DNA of 64,000 nucleotides. Origin: Xestospongia bergquistia (taxonomy: Eukaryota > Porifera > Demospongiae > Haplosclerida > Petrosiidae). The position numbers and the translations under genes are program-made. Numbering within the stretch: the stretch's first letter is position 1; every line of letters begins with the position of its first letter. Positions 24,887 through 35,540 of the stretch are shown here, in pieces. The stretch spans positions 6,677,821 through 6,741,820 of the forward strand of contig OZ014417.1 in the NCBI GenBank assembly GCA_963965975.1. The letters are read 5' to 3'. The notes beneath the pieces were generated by a model. It was given only the letters and a program-made list of their open reading frames with translations, was not told the DNA's origin and did not search any database.

Positions 24887-25380
24887 CAAGCATGGGGTCA
24901 AATACATTAAATAGTATTTAAATACAAATACAAATACTCTCAAAACATGAAATACAAAATACAAATACAAATACTTCTAGCAGGAATGTATTTCAAATAC
25001 AAATACAAATACTTTGAAAAGTATTTAAATGCTTTCCAAATACTTCTTTATACTATCCCAGCAAGAAAATCCCCATTATTTGCTTTTACATATAATGAGC
25101 TAATCATTAAAAATTATTGATAAGCATAAGTTCTTCAAATGTTTTGTCAGTTAGGCAACATTGATCAGGGCAAAAAAACTTTTCCTACTATGCTGAATAG
25201 TCTTTCCACAGAAACAAACAATTTAAAAAGGAGTATTTAAAGATTTCATGAAGTATTTCAAATATAAATACAAATACTTCCTGTTTCAAAACTTCAAAAT
25301 ACAAATACAAATACAAATACTCAAAAAAAGTATTTAAATACAGCTAAATACAAATACTCATGTATTTGCCCCCAAGCCTG
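24887..25380. mobile_element. hAT-type MITE, 494 bp, with perfect 8-bp target-site duplication
   Basis: The ends are inverted repeats: caagcatggggtcaaatac at the left, and caggcttgggggcaaatac as the complement of the right end. The interior holds many subterminal AAATAC/GTATTT words in both orientations, typical of hAT MITEs. Flanks are identical 8-bp direct repeats, atatgtat at 24879-24886 and 25381-25388, the target-duplication length of the hAT superfamily. No transposase is encoded, so it would need a hAT transposase in trans. The intact duplication suggests fairly recent insertion, although the site is AT-rich. Confidence 0.88.
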
Positions 25381-26529
25381 ATATGTATACATATGTGTGT
25401 GTGTGTGTGTAATATGACTCATGAAATTGGACCACTGTTAAAACAACTCAAAAAACAATTTTGTATACATACAGTTGCTATATATACACAACTATTCAGA
25501 GTAACTCCATCTATACAAAACTGTTTTTGAGGTGTTCTAACAGTAATAATATATATATATATAAGTGTGTGTACACACACAGCACACACACACACATTAG
25601 TTCCAGTGAAAAGACAGGACCAACATGGTGACCAAGAGTAGAATAGAATAGGTAGGAACCAGGCTATCTTAGCCTTTAATCGTTTGGCTATATGACTGGA
25701 ACTGTTTGTGGCAAGACATTATACATAAGTCACCTTAGCAACATTATCAATCTCACCAGCTATAGACAGAAAAATTGAGTCCAATCAACGATTCATGTTC
25801 AATTTTCACAGTCATTATAGCTATATACTCATGACATGCTATTCTCCATGATGTCAGTGCAAGCTTATTGCATGAGATGATGTGGTCTGGTGGAGAAAGT
25901 AATTATATTTAGATACAATGAATTAAAATTGTATATGTAGCATCAAAAATTATGTTAGCTATAAAAATTATTGTAACATTTGAGGGGAGGGACTAATAGG
26001 TAAACCACACAAAACATTTATTAATTTCAACAAATGGCTTATCTCTACTTTCCATACAAAGAGGTGTTATTATTATCACACATACAAGACTAAATTGATA
26101 AATGCTTGTTAAGATCATAGTTCACTTTCATGAATTAAAAAATTAGGGAATAATCTATAATAAAAGAGAAGTCAGAAATAGATGTAAGTATAATTTAGGC
26201 ACTCCTACTGTATAAGCCATATTAATAATAAAACAGAAATCATTATAGCATATTCATAATTACATGAATGGAGGACTCCAAGTTCCAAGAGTGATGTTAA
26301 ATATGATAATTTTAGTGGTAGTTTTAGTACGTAATGATTACATCATATCATTTTAGAACAAATCATTAACATATAAGTACTAAGTATGTATACTTCATAT
26401 ATCATATATGCCATATATACTATAACTATTAATGACTGTCATATAATGTCATGACAGTGATAAACATCAAAAGGCTTTTGGTTAACTGTTAAATTAATTA
26501 ACTTGTGGTATGAGTATATTGTGTTAGAT

Positions 26530-26586
26530 GATGCTGTGGCTTACACTTTAAAATAAAAGATTAAAAAGGAAATTGTTCTAAATATC
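26530..26586 (+). promoter_or_regulatory. Conserved 5' flank of subfamily-A channel genes
   Basis: The sequence from 'gatgctgtggcttacacttt' to the start codon recurs almost unchanged before the truncated A copies near 32228, 43118, 52600 and 61985. It lies within about 60 bp of the ATG and so is a likely core promoter and 5' UTR. Conservation may simply reflect recent duplication. Confidence 0.4.
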
Positions 26587-28089
26587 ATGGCTAGCAAAGA
26601 CAACCAGTCTTCATCAAATTTTAAGAATGATAGTGCTAAGTTGTGCAAATCTGATAAATGTCACTACAATGACCATTACTTCAATAAATGGTTGGAACAG
26701 ACAACACTGAATGGAATTATTCATGTTTTCAAAGGAAAATCAAAGATAAGAAGAATACTATGGGCAGTCATATTTGTTGGTGCAGTATTTGGATGTCTAT
26801 TTACTGTTGGGGATAGTTTGTATCGTTTCATTCAAAAACCTACTGCTACAACTATTACTGTAGAATCAGCTGAAAATAGTGGGCTACCTTTTCCAGCAGT
26901 AACTATTTGCAGTTTGAATACACCAGATACATCAGATCAAGAATATACAGCTGAGCTCTTGGAAATTCTTTTTAATCCTGACTTAGCATTTGATTTAGGG
27001 ATTTTTACAAATATTAAATCTTGTGAAGCTCTTTTGAATAATATATCAGACTTTAATAGATACAAAGCAATATGGAAAGGTCTACAAGAAGCTTATGAAG
27101 GTTTTGTTTACTTCTGTGGATTCATTCAAGGTGTTAATAGTGAGCTTGTTCACTGTGAGAAGAAATTACAACCTGTACTGACATCTCTTGGTATCTGTTA
27201 TACCTTTAATAGTATTACTAATGGGGAACCAGATCTTTATCTAAAAGCTACTGGAGCGAGGTATGGATTAAAAATGGTCCTTAACATTAGTCAAAGTAAT
27301 CATCCATCGTTTGATGGCAATTCTGGAGTAAAAGTAGTAGTTCATGAAAGAGATGACATTGCTAGACCTAATCTTTATGGATTTGGAATACCTCCAGGAA
27401 GAAATGCTTACATTGGTGTAAGGAAAAAGACTACCATAGATCATACCAGTAACACTGAGTGTATTAATGATCTTAAATTGTCATTTTATCCACAATTTGA
27501 GTACTCTCAATTTGCTTGCAGACAGAATGCTATCGTTGAATATCTAGCACAACCTAATACTTGTAACTGTGTATTGGACCCAGCTAGACCTTCTACTGGA
27601 CCTTATGTTAACACTCCCAATTGCACCTTTAATGATTCCTGTTGCTTAATAAAACATTATTCTATGTTTGATCCACGTGTCGGATGTCTTCTTCCATGCC
27701 GTTTTGAATATTATGCCAATGAAATAAGCTACACCAGTTTTCCTACTGGTCCTTTTCTTGAAACACTTGCACAATCATTAAACACCACCACTGACACAAT
27801 TCAAGGAGATATTATGTCAGTACATGTCTACTTTGAAGATCTACAAGTGACAACATCTATCACAGAATATTCATATCCTCTTACTGCTTTTCTAGGTGAA
27901 GTTGGTGGTAATATAGGACTATTTATTGGAGCTAGCATTATAACACTATTAGAGATTGTTTTTTTCATATTGGATGAAATAAAAAGGATCTGCTTTACAG
28001 AGAGATGTCAAAAGAAGCAACAACGTGGTGCTAGTGTTGACCACTCACGATTGTCGCCAGATATGGATACCGAGCAAAAGGAAGCATAA
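26587..28089 (+). CDS. ENaC-1: DEG/ENaC-type channel subunit, subfamily A, intact
   Basis: Predicted trimeric plasma-membrane cation channel subunit of the degenerin/ENaC/ASIC superfamily, 500 aa, single exon. Order: cytosolic N-terminus with the Cys/His motif CKSDKCHYNDHYFNKW (about 20-35); pre-TM1 segment TTLNGIIHVFKGKSK (about 40-54), where Asn replaces the His of the family His-Gly motif; TM1 (about 57-80); post-TM1 block LPFPAVTICSLN (about 99-110); a large Cys-rich extracellular domain with GFGIPPGRNAY; pre-TM2 TEYSYPLTAFLGEVGG; TM2 with the GAS selectivity-filter tripeptide in GLFIGASIITLLE (about 440-452); and a basic, then polar tail. It is the only intact A gene; four truncated relatives follow. 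Ion selectivity and gating stimulus cannot be read from sequence. Confidence 0.9.
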   Translation: MASKDNQSSSNFKNDSAKLCKSDKCHYNDHYFNKWLEQTTLNGIIHVFKGKSKIRRILWAVIFVGAVFGCLFTVGDSLYRFIQKPTATTITVESAENSGLPFPAVTICSLNTPDTSDQEYTAELLEILFNPDLAFDLGIFTNIKSCEALLNNISDFNRYKAIWKGLQEAYEGFVYFCGFIQGVNSELVHCEKKLQPVLTSLGICYTFNSITNGEPDLYLKATGARYGLKMVLNISQSNHPSFDGNSGVKVVVHERDDIARPNLYGFGIPPGRNAYIGVRKKTTIDHTSNTECINDLKLSFYPQFEYSQFACRQNAIVEYLAQPNTCNCVLDPARPSTGPYVNTPNCTFNDSCCLIKHYSMFDPRVGCLLPCRFEYYANEISYTSFPTGPFLETLAQSLNTTTDTIQGDIMSVHVYFEDLQVTTSITEYSYPLTAFLGEVGGNIGLFIGASIITLLEIVFFILDEIKRICFTERCQKKQQRGASVDHSRLSPDMDTEQKEA

Positions 28090-29040
28090 CGTTTGCTGTC
28101 TTTTAGCTTTAGTTATTTATTGATTAAGTAACTGTGTATGAATTTTTCTATTATTAAATATATTGTTATGCTTGTATTTGCACAGAATGCCAAAATATGT
28201 GGTATTCATTTTACACACATATTATGTACATACATATGATATAGGTACATACATATGATATAGGTACATACATATGATATAGGTTAAATACATATGATAT
28301 AGGTTAAATACATATGATATAGATTAAATACATAGATTGCATACTTATGTATTGTATGGTTGGGAACTAATAGATAACAATAGTTACCATTGATTTGTAT
28401 AATAGTAATTAAGGAAATGAAGGTAAAATTAATAATCTATTTCCTCTAACTGTTTTTGCATTTTGATTTGTATACACAAATTGTCAATAATAACGAAAAA
28501 TCTTTAATTTTCTGCAGTATAGCTGTTGTTAGCTTTAGATGACCAATGCAACATTTTGACATTGACTATACACTTATACTTCACTACTAAGTCTTTTAAG
28601 TTGTTTAATAACTAATTAATTGAACACATGATATTAGTTTAATTGTTAGACTGTTTGTTACAAGTGCCATAGATTAAGATAATATGTTTTGTATATATAC
28701 AAAGTTAATTAAATATGAACATATCTGGATGTGAATTGTAATGACAACTATAATTATGAGTGATTTATAGTTAACTGCAAGATAATTAAATCTGATTGAC
28801 ATTTTAGCCATAACTTCATCAAGAGAACTCTTATGTTAGGGACTATAGGAGATGTCATATTAATTTAAATTGTTAATATAAATGTATAAATTAAAATGAA
28901 AGCATCATTAAGTGTACAGTCAAGCAATGATAATCTGATATCAATAGCTGACAGTTGCTTACTATATAGAGCAGGTTCATTGTTAACAGCAGGATAAGAT
29001 ACACTTTATTTCATTAATTTTTATATGACAGTCAAATCAT
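28090..29040. other. 3' flank of ENaC-1 and spacer
   Basis: Holds a tandem repeat (28226-28335) and, from about 28478, sequence reused as the 3' part of the truncated A copies. AT-rich; no gene seen. Confidence 0.6.
28226..28335. repeat. 19/20-bp tandem repeat (GTACATACATATGATATAG)
   Basis: Three 19-bp copies are followed by two 20-bp variants (gttaaatacatatgatatag) and a partial copy, 140 bp downstream of the ENaC-1 stop. Confidence 0.9.
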
Positions 29041-29122
29041 ATATTTCCATTGTTAATAGTGTCGTATTTCAATTTAGTTTTCACAAGTAAGTGTTGCTAT
29101 AGAACTTGTAAAAAACAGTGTC

Positions 29123-29953
29123 ATGGCTTACTATATAAATAATTGTTTTGTTAACGGTAATTGTGGAGTAAAAATAGGTGTTCATGAAAGAGATGACATT
29201 GCTAGACCTAATCTTTATGGATTTGGAATACCTCCAGGAAGAAATGCTTACATTGGTGTAAGAAAAAAGATTGCCATAGATCATACCAGTAATGTTGGAT
29301 GTATTGATGATCGTGAGCTTTCCTTTTATCCACAGTATGAGTACTCTCAATTTGCTTGTCAACAAAATGCTCTTGTTGAACATATATAGCACAGTCTAAT
29401 ATTTGTGGCTGTATCCTTGATCCAGCTGCCAGATCTATTAGTGGCCTTATGCTAACACTCCCAATTGTACATTTAATCATACTTGTTGTTTAGAAAATCA
29501 AAGTTTCAGTTTTGATAAACACTCAATATGTCCTCTCACATGTCATTTTTGAATACTATGATAGTCAAGTAAGCTATACTAGTTTTTTCTACTGGTCTCT
29601 TTCTTAAAAGACTCGCAACATCTTCAAACAAAAGTATTAATACAATTCAAGGAAATTTTTTGGCAGTTAATGTATTCTTGGAAGATTTACAAGTGACAAC
29701 CACTACCACAGAATATTCATATCCATTTTATGGTTTCTTAGGAGATGTTGGGGGAAATATGGGGTTATTTATTAGTGCTAGTGTTATATCATTACTGGAA
29801 ATTGTTCTGCTCATCCACGATGAATTAAAGAGATTTTGTTTGACTAAAAATTGCAAAAAGAAGCTTAATCAAATAGATACTAAACTTCAACTACCTGAGA
29901 TCAAAATTTGTGTCTATTCCATTTGCAAGAATAGTCACAATACTCTTTCATAA
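29123..29953 (+). pseudogene. ENaC-2: subfamily-B channel pseudogene, N-terminal half deleted
   Basis: The B-type 5' flank (tcatggcttactatataaataattg) is joined directly to codon about 245 of the gene, so the N-terminus, TM1 and half the ectodomain are missing. The rest aligns with ENaC-5. It breaks at a 2-nt insertion giving CATATATAG (29389), a 1-nt loss near 29448 and two 1-nt gains near 29548 and 29585. The last part (29660-29953) reads through TM2, with GLFISAS in place of GLFIGAS. The 3' end is fused to sequence that lies about 500 bp further downstream at ENaC-5, a deletion also seen at ENaC-10. Confidence 0.88.
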
Positions 29954-30459
29954 TTATTGTGAAAAACTTTAACTTATAACTCAATTACATATAGATCTCC
30001 TAAAAGTATAGAAATTGTATGGATATAAGTAATTATATTCTGTGGTTCTCATAATTACAACGACCACATCTAATAAAACATTCAAGGAATTCTTAGATTA
30101 TTTAACCAATGTAACAAGGACTTTGAGAAATAATTGAGTACATATAAATAAATAAATAACTGAATAAGAAGTAATGAATGTGTCCAGGAGACATTAACAA
30201 TAGATATTGACGCTAATGTTACCATAACACAAAAGAATGGATATATATCTATTAGACTTTATAGGAAGTGCCATTATGCCTCATCAAAAACTAACTCCAG
30301 GTTTTCTGCAGTCAAGTTCATAAAAAGTGAACCACTTATTATATTTAGAAGGCAATTCCTGTCACGTTGTCCAGATGCAAAAGAATTGAAGATGATTTAA
30401 GGTCTGAAGAAAAAGACTTGAGGGAGAAAAATACAATGAATAAGATATTTTATTAGACA

Positions 30460-30530
30460 AAACCGCCCTTTATTAATTATTCATTTCATTAGTAGTGCAC
30501 CCCTGCTGTGTCTACCACAAAGGCTAAGCT
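30460..30530 (+). promoter_or_regulatory. Conserved 5' flank of subfamily-C/D channel genes
   Basis: The segment running from accgccctttattaattatt to accacaaaggctaagct directly precedes the ATG here and at 44342, 50915, 53823 and 60292. ENaC-7 lacks it. Candidate core promoter and 5' UTR; recent duplication also explains the conservation. Confidence 0.4.
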
Positions 30531-32058
30531 ATGGCTAACAGATGCAAATCTGAAGACAATAATAAGCGAACTAGGTGCTGTAAAAGTGGAAGCTGTCACT
30601 ACAATGACCACTATTTAAGAAAATGGGTTGAAGAGACATCACTGTATGGGATACCTCATGTCTTCAAAGGGAAATCTAAAATAAGGCGAATTATCTGGGC
30701 CCTTATATTAGTTGGTTTAACTGTTGGATGTCTGTATACTGTTGGTCGTAACCTGGAGCGTTATTTGAAAAAGCCTACTGCTACAACCGTTGCTGTAGAA
30801 TCAGCTGAATTAACTGGATTGGCCTTTCCAGCAGTGACTGTTTGTTGACTCAATGCATATGAGTCTTCAGAAATTGCTCAATTTACGGAATTTCTATTCA
30901 ATCCAGACTTGGCTTATAATATCCACGTATCAAATAACATTGCAATTGGGATGTGTAATAAAGTTCTGAACAATATCACTGAAGATGTCCGAAAATCTGC
31001 TATATGGGAAGTCATTCAAAAATCATTAAGTAATTTTGTTTACTTTTGTGGCTTTAATAAAGACGTCGACTATAACATTACTTCCTGTAAGAAAGAACTA
31101 CAACCCGTACTAACATATCTTGGTATTTGTTATACCTTTAATAGTATTACTAATGGGAAACCAAATGTTTATGTTACAGCCACTGGAGCAAAGTATGGAT
31201 TGAAAATGATTTTTAATATAAGTCAAATAAATCATCCGTCTATTGAGGGGAATACTGGCATCAAAATAGTAGTTCATGAAAGAGATGATGTCCCTCGACC
31301 TAATCTTTATGGATTTGGAGTGCCTCCAGGGAGAAATGCTTACATTGGTATAAGGAAAAAGATTGACATAGATCATACCAGTAATGTTGGATGTATTGAT
31401 GATCATGAGCTTTTCTTTTATCCACATTATGACTATTCTCAATTTGCTTGTCGACTAAATGCTCATGTTAAACATATAGCACAACCTGATACTTGTAACT
31501 GCATTCTTGATCCCTCGACTAGACCATCTAGTGGTCGTTATAGTAACACTCCCAAATTGTACATTTAATGATACTTGTTGTTTACTTAATCAATCTTCTA
31601 GTTTTGATCCACGAGATAGGTGTCCTCTTCCATGTCAATTTGAATACTATGATAACCAAATAAGTTACTCCAGCTTTCCTACTGGTCCTTATCTTGAAGA
31701 TCTTGCAATGTCTTTGAATTTGAGCAAGGACAGTATTCGCGATGATTTCATGTCAGTTAGTGTATTCGTTGAAGATTTACAAGTGACAACAACAACTACT
31801 GAATATTCATATTCTCTTACTGCATTTTTAGCTGACCTTGGAGGAGCTCTCGGGCTGTTTCTTGGTGCTAGCCTTATAGCCTTTATTGAGATTGGTATGC
31901 TCCTATTGGATGAATTAAAGAGAATTTGTTTACCAAGAAAATGTAAAAAGAAGGTGGATGAAGTTGATGATAGCATAAAATTTCTGGAAATTATTGACGA
32001 ATCAGAACAAAATGAGCCTAAAGTAACAGAAGAGCCAGTGAAAGAAAGTGGTGTATGA
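30531..32058 (+). pseudogene. ENaC-3: subfamily-C channel, near-intact with one nonsense and one frameshift
   Basis: Aligns end to end with the intact ENaC-15. Two lesions break it: AGA to TGA in the block after FPAVTVC (30846-30848), and one extra A at about 31555 in the aacactcccaaattg run. Otherwise the frame is open through the Cys/His motif CCKSGSCHYND, TSLYGIPHVF, TM1, the ectodomain, GLFLGAS in TM2 and a C-terminal EEPVKESGV. The lesions are few, so it may be a recent pseudogene, a non-functional allele or partly sequence error. Confidence 0.85.
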
Positions 32059-32285
32059 CTTAATGATTGCAAGAGTACATGTATATATACAAGTTATTCT
32101 AAAATTATATAACTGATATATGACTACATTTGACATTAGCACTAGTATAATATAATCTTGTTAACAGTTAATTTACCAATATATAATTAACTTGTGGTAT
32201 GAGTATATTGTCTCATGTTGTTAGGTGATGCTGTGGCTTACACTTTAAAATTAAAAAGATTATAAAGAAAATTGTTCTAAATATC

Positions 32286-32553
32286 ATGGCTAGCCAAGAC
32301 AACTAGTCTTCATCAAATGTTAAGAATGAGAGTGCTAAGTTGTGCAAATCTGATATATGTCACTATAATGACCATTACTTCAATAAATGGTTGGAACAGA
32401 CAACACTAAATGGAATTATTCATGTTTTCAAAGGAAAATCAAAGATAAGAAGAATAGTATGGGCAGTCATATTTGTTGGTACAGTATTTGGATGTCTATT
32501 TACTGTTGGTGATAGTTTGTATCGTGTTATTCAAAATCCTATACAGCTATTAC
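32286..32553 (+). pseudogene. ENaC-4: truncated subfamily-A fragment (copy 1 of 4)
   Basis: The first about 90 codons of an A-type gene, with a stop at codon 6 (caaccagtc in ENaC-1, caactagtc here), run through TM1. At about 32554 the sequence jumps to the ENaC-1 3' flank (aaattgtcaataataacg, compare 28478). About 1.6 kb of the gene is missing. The same junction recurs at 43424, 52901 and 62315. Confidence 0.88.
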
Positions 32554-33218
32554 AAATTGTCAATAATAACGAAAATTCTTTAATTTTCTGCAGTATATCT
32601 GTTGTTAGCTTTAGATGACCAATGCAACATTTTGACATTGACTATACACTTATACTTCACTACTAAGTCTTTTTCAATCAAGTTGTTTAATAACTAATTA
32701 ATTGAACAAATGATATTAGTTTAATTGTTAGACTGTTCATTACAAGTGGAGGGAATATGTTTATACATATTATATATACAAAATTAATTTAATATGAACA
32801 TATCTGGATGTGAAATGTAATGACAACTTCAATTATGAGTGATCTATAGTTAACTACAAGGGAATTAAATTTGACTGATATTTTAGCCATAACTTCATCA
32901 TACAGATCATTCTTTGCCTAACATATTAGCAACTGTAGGAGATGTTATATTTATTTAAGTTGTTGATATAAATGTGTAAATTGAAATGAAAGTATGATTA
33001 AGTGTACAATCAAGTGATGATAATCTGATATCAATAGCTGACAGTTGTTTACTATATAGAGCAGGTTCATTGTTAATGGCAGGATAAGATACACTTTATT
33101 TCATTAATTTTTATATGACACTGAAATCATATTTCCATTGTTAATAGTGTCATATTTCAATTTAGTTTTCACAAGTAAGTGTTGCCATAGAGCTTGTAGC
33201 AAACAATGTCATGGCTTA
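32554..33218. other. Spacer between ENaC-4 relic and ENaC-5
   Basis: Sequence descended from the ENaC-1 3' flank and the B-type upstream region. It is repeated near 43424-44080, 52901-53560 and, shortened, 62316-62840. No gene seen. Confidence 0.7.
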
Positions 33219-33272
33219 CTATATAAATAATTGTGATTCAGAAATTGATAGCCAGGTAACTACTGTGTTATC
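33219..33272 (+). promoter_or_regulatory. B-type promoter with TATA box
   Basis: CTATATAAATA at 33219-33229 lies 44-54 bp before the ENaC-5 ATG, a plausible TATA position for a short 5' UTR. The same box with its flank is present near 29135, 44090, 53567 and 62844. At 44090 and 53567 the B gene itself is missing and the box precedes a C/D gene instead. Confidence 0.55.
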
Positions 33273-34754
33273 ATGGATAGCAACAAGCCTTCAGTTGAAG
33301 CTACTAATCATCATGAGAAAGCTAGGTCATGTAAATGTGTAAACTGCCATTGCAATGACCGATACTTTGACAAATGGTTAGAGAAGACATCACTGAATGG
33401 TATAAGTCATGTTTTCAAAGGGAAATCAAAGATAAGAAGGTTAATGTGGGGAGTCATATTTTTTGGTGCGGTAATTGGATGCCTTTATACTGTTGGTGAG
33501 AGTCTTCGTCGTTTTATTGACAAGCCAACGGCCACAAGTATTTTTGTAGAGTCAACTGAAAAAATTGGGTTGTCCTTTCCAGCAGTGACCATTTGCAGTC
33601 TCGACTCAGCAGATAAAAATGGCGGCTATATGGCTGAACTGTTTGAGTTCCTTTTTAATCCTGATTTTGCGTTTAACTTTGGAATGTCATTAGATCTTGG
33701 ACATTGCAAAGATGTTTTAAAGAATACAACAGAATTTGAGAGAAATACAACAATTTGGGATGGCCTTCGAGAATCTTTTAAAGATGTCATTCACTATTGC
33801 GGGTTTATTCAAGGTGTCGATAAAAAAGTTATTCGCTGTGAAGAGGAACTAGAACCTGTTCTAACATCTCTTGGTATCTGTTATACATTTAATAGCATTA
33901 CTAGTGGAAGATCAGATGTTTACGCCACAGCCACAGGAGCAAAGTATGGATTGAAATTAATCTTTAATGTTAGTCAGAATAATAATCCATCTGTTAAGGG
34001 TAATTCTGGAGTAAAAATAGTTGTCCATGAAAGAGATGACATTGCTAGACCTAATCTTTATGGATTTGGAATACCTCCAGGGAGAAATGCTTACATTGGT
34101 GTAAGAAAAAAGATTGCCATAGATCATACCAGTAATGTTGGATGCATTGATGATCATGAGCTTTCATTTTATCCACAGTATGAGTACTCTCAATTTGCTT
34201 GTAGACAGAATTCTCTTGTTGAACATATAGCACAGTCTAATATTTGTGACTGTATCCTTGATCCAGCTGCCAGACCTATTAGTGGTCCTTATGCTAACAC
34301 TCCCAATTGTACATTTAATCATACTTGTTGTTTACAAAATCAAAGTTTCAGTTTCGATATGCACTCAATGTGTCCTCTCCCATGTCATTTTGAATACTAT
34401 GATAGTCGAGTAAGCTATACTAGTTTTCCTACTGGTCTCTTTCTTAAAAGACTTGCATCATCTTCAAACAAAAGTATTAATACAATTCAAGGAGATTTTT
34501 TGGCAGTTAATGTATTCTTGGAAGATTTACAAGTGACAACCACTACCACAGAATATTCATACCCAGTTTATGGTTTCTTAGGAGATGTTGGGGGAAATAT
34601 GGGATTATTTATTGGAGCTAGTGTTATATCATTACTAGAAATTGCTGTACTCATACTTGATGAATTAAAGAGATTTTGTTTAACTAAAAATTGCAAAAAG
34701 AAGCTTAATCGAATTGATACTAAACTTCAACTTCCCGAAATAATTGGTGAATAA
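33273..34754 (+). CDS. ENaC-5: DEG/ENaC-type channel subunit, subfamily B, intact
   Basis: Single-exon channel subunit, 493 aa. N-terminal CKCVNCHCNDRYFDKW motif (about 24-39), pre-TM1 TSLNGISHVFKGKSK with Asn in place of the family His, TM1 (about 61-83), LSFPAVTICSLD, an ectodomain with the GFGIPPGRNAY block and many cysteines, TEYSYPVYGFLGDVGG, and TM2 GLFIGASVISLLE with the standard GAS filter. The tail ends KLQLPEIIGE. It is one of two B genes open through the visible sequence (with ENaC-17); ENaC-2, -10 and -14 are broken B-like relatives. An AATAAA overlaps the stop codon (34750-34755). The B promoter with a TATA box lies just upstream. Confidence 0.9.
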   Translation: MDSNKPSVEATNHHEKARSCKCVNCHCNDRYFDKWLEKTSLNGISHVFKGKSKIRRLMWGVIFFGAVIGCLYTVGESLRRFIDKPTATSIFVESTEKIGLSFPAVTICSLDSADKNGGYMAELFEFLFNPDFAFNFGMSLDLGHCKDVLKNTTEFERNTTIWDGLRESFKDVIHYCGFIQGVDKKVIRCEEELEPVLTSLGICYTFNSITSGRSDVYATATGAKYGLKLIFNVSQNNNPSVKGNSGVKIVVHERDDIARPNLYGFGIPPGRNAYIGVRKKIAIDHTSNVGCIDDHELSFYPQYEYSQFACRQNSLVEHIAQSNICDCILDPAARPISGPYANTPNCTFNHTCCLQNQSFSFDMHSMCPLPCHFEYYDSRVSYTSFPTGLFLKRLASSSNKSINTIQGDFLAVNVFLEDLQVTTTTTEYSYPVYGFLGDVGGNMGLFIGASVISLLEIAVLILDELKRFCLTKNCKKKLNRIDTKLQLPEIIGE

Positions 34755-35540
34755 ACATTACCAAATTATAGAGTTAGACAAAGAGATATGACTTTATTAA
34801 CTTTATCTCTATTGTGTGCTTTAATTGTTTTTCTGTTACATTATTACCCCTGTTGATTAAATAGTTTTGATTTACGTTTGTTTATTATTATAAAAATCAA
34901 ACTATATTTAATTGTTTTCAAGCAATAGATGATGCATGATATCATAGCTATTCTATATTCTCCTACAATGCATGCAGTCTGTAGTAGTGCAATATATTCT
35001 GTTGTCAATAATTTAAATTTATTTTTTAAAATACATAATTAAGCTGAATTTATTATGCATATCATTCTTATGATTGTATGTATGATTCGCTAACATACAC
35101 AAACAAGCTAAAATGGGTATTGATAAACTCTCAGTACAAAATGTGTAATAAAGTTAAAAGTATTGGCCAGTTAACCTATAGTACTGAGTAGTACCTTGTA
35201 TAGACTATACTGCCATGTAGTTTAGTAATCACCAATAATTTAAGAAGATCAAAATTTGTGTCTACTCAATTCCAAGAATAGTCACAATACTCTTTCATAA
35301 TTGTTGGGAGAAAATTTAACTCATAACTCAATTACATATAGATCTCCTAAAAGTAGTTCTATGGACGTAAGTAATTATATTCTGTGGTTCTCATAATTAC
35401 AACAACCACATCTAATGAAACATTCAAGGATCCTTAGATTAATTAATCAATGTAACAAGGACTTTGAGAAATAATTGAGTACATATAAATAATTAAATAA
35501 CTGAATGAGAAGTAATGAATGTGTCCAGGATAATAATAAT
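34755..35540. other. 3' flank of ENaC-5
   Basis: AT-rich spacer. From about 35248 it matches the 3' flanks of ENaC-2 (29900 on) and ENaC-10 (50280 on). No gene seen. Confidence 0.6.

Larger units (their letters stand above)
23954..26586. other. 2.6-kb repeat-bearing intergenic region between UPB1 and the channel array
   Basis: Contains three diverged direct repeats (24290-24560), a hAT-type MITE (24887-25380), an imperfect hairpin around 'aacaattttgtatacat / tctatacaaaactgttt' (about 25445-25535) and TA/CA microsatellites (about 25548-25597). The remainder is AT-rich sequence. I see no gene. Confidence 0.6.

Noticed and set aside
29081..29480. Minus-strand open frames in the channel genes (recurring at 33957, 40652, 45012, 54453, 60961 and 63580)
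   Set aside because: They recur only because the sense genes are duplicated, lie antisense to the conserved GFGIPPG block and show no independent conservation.
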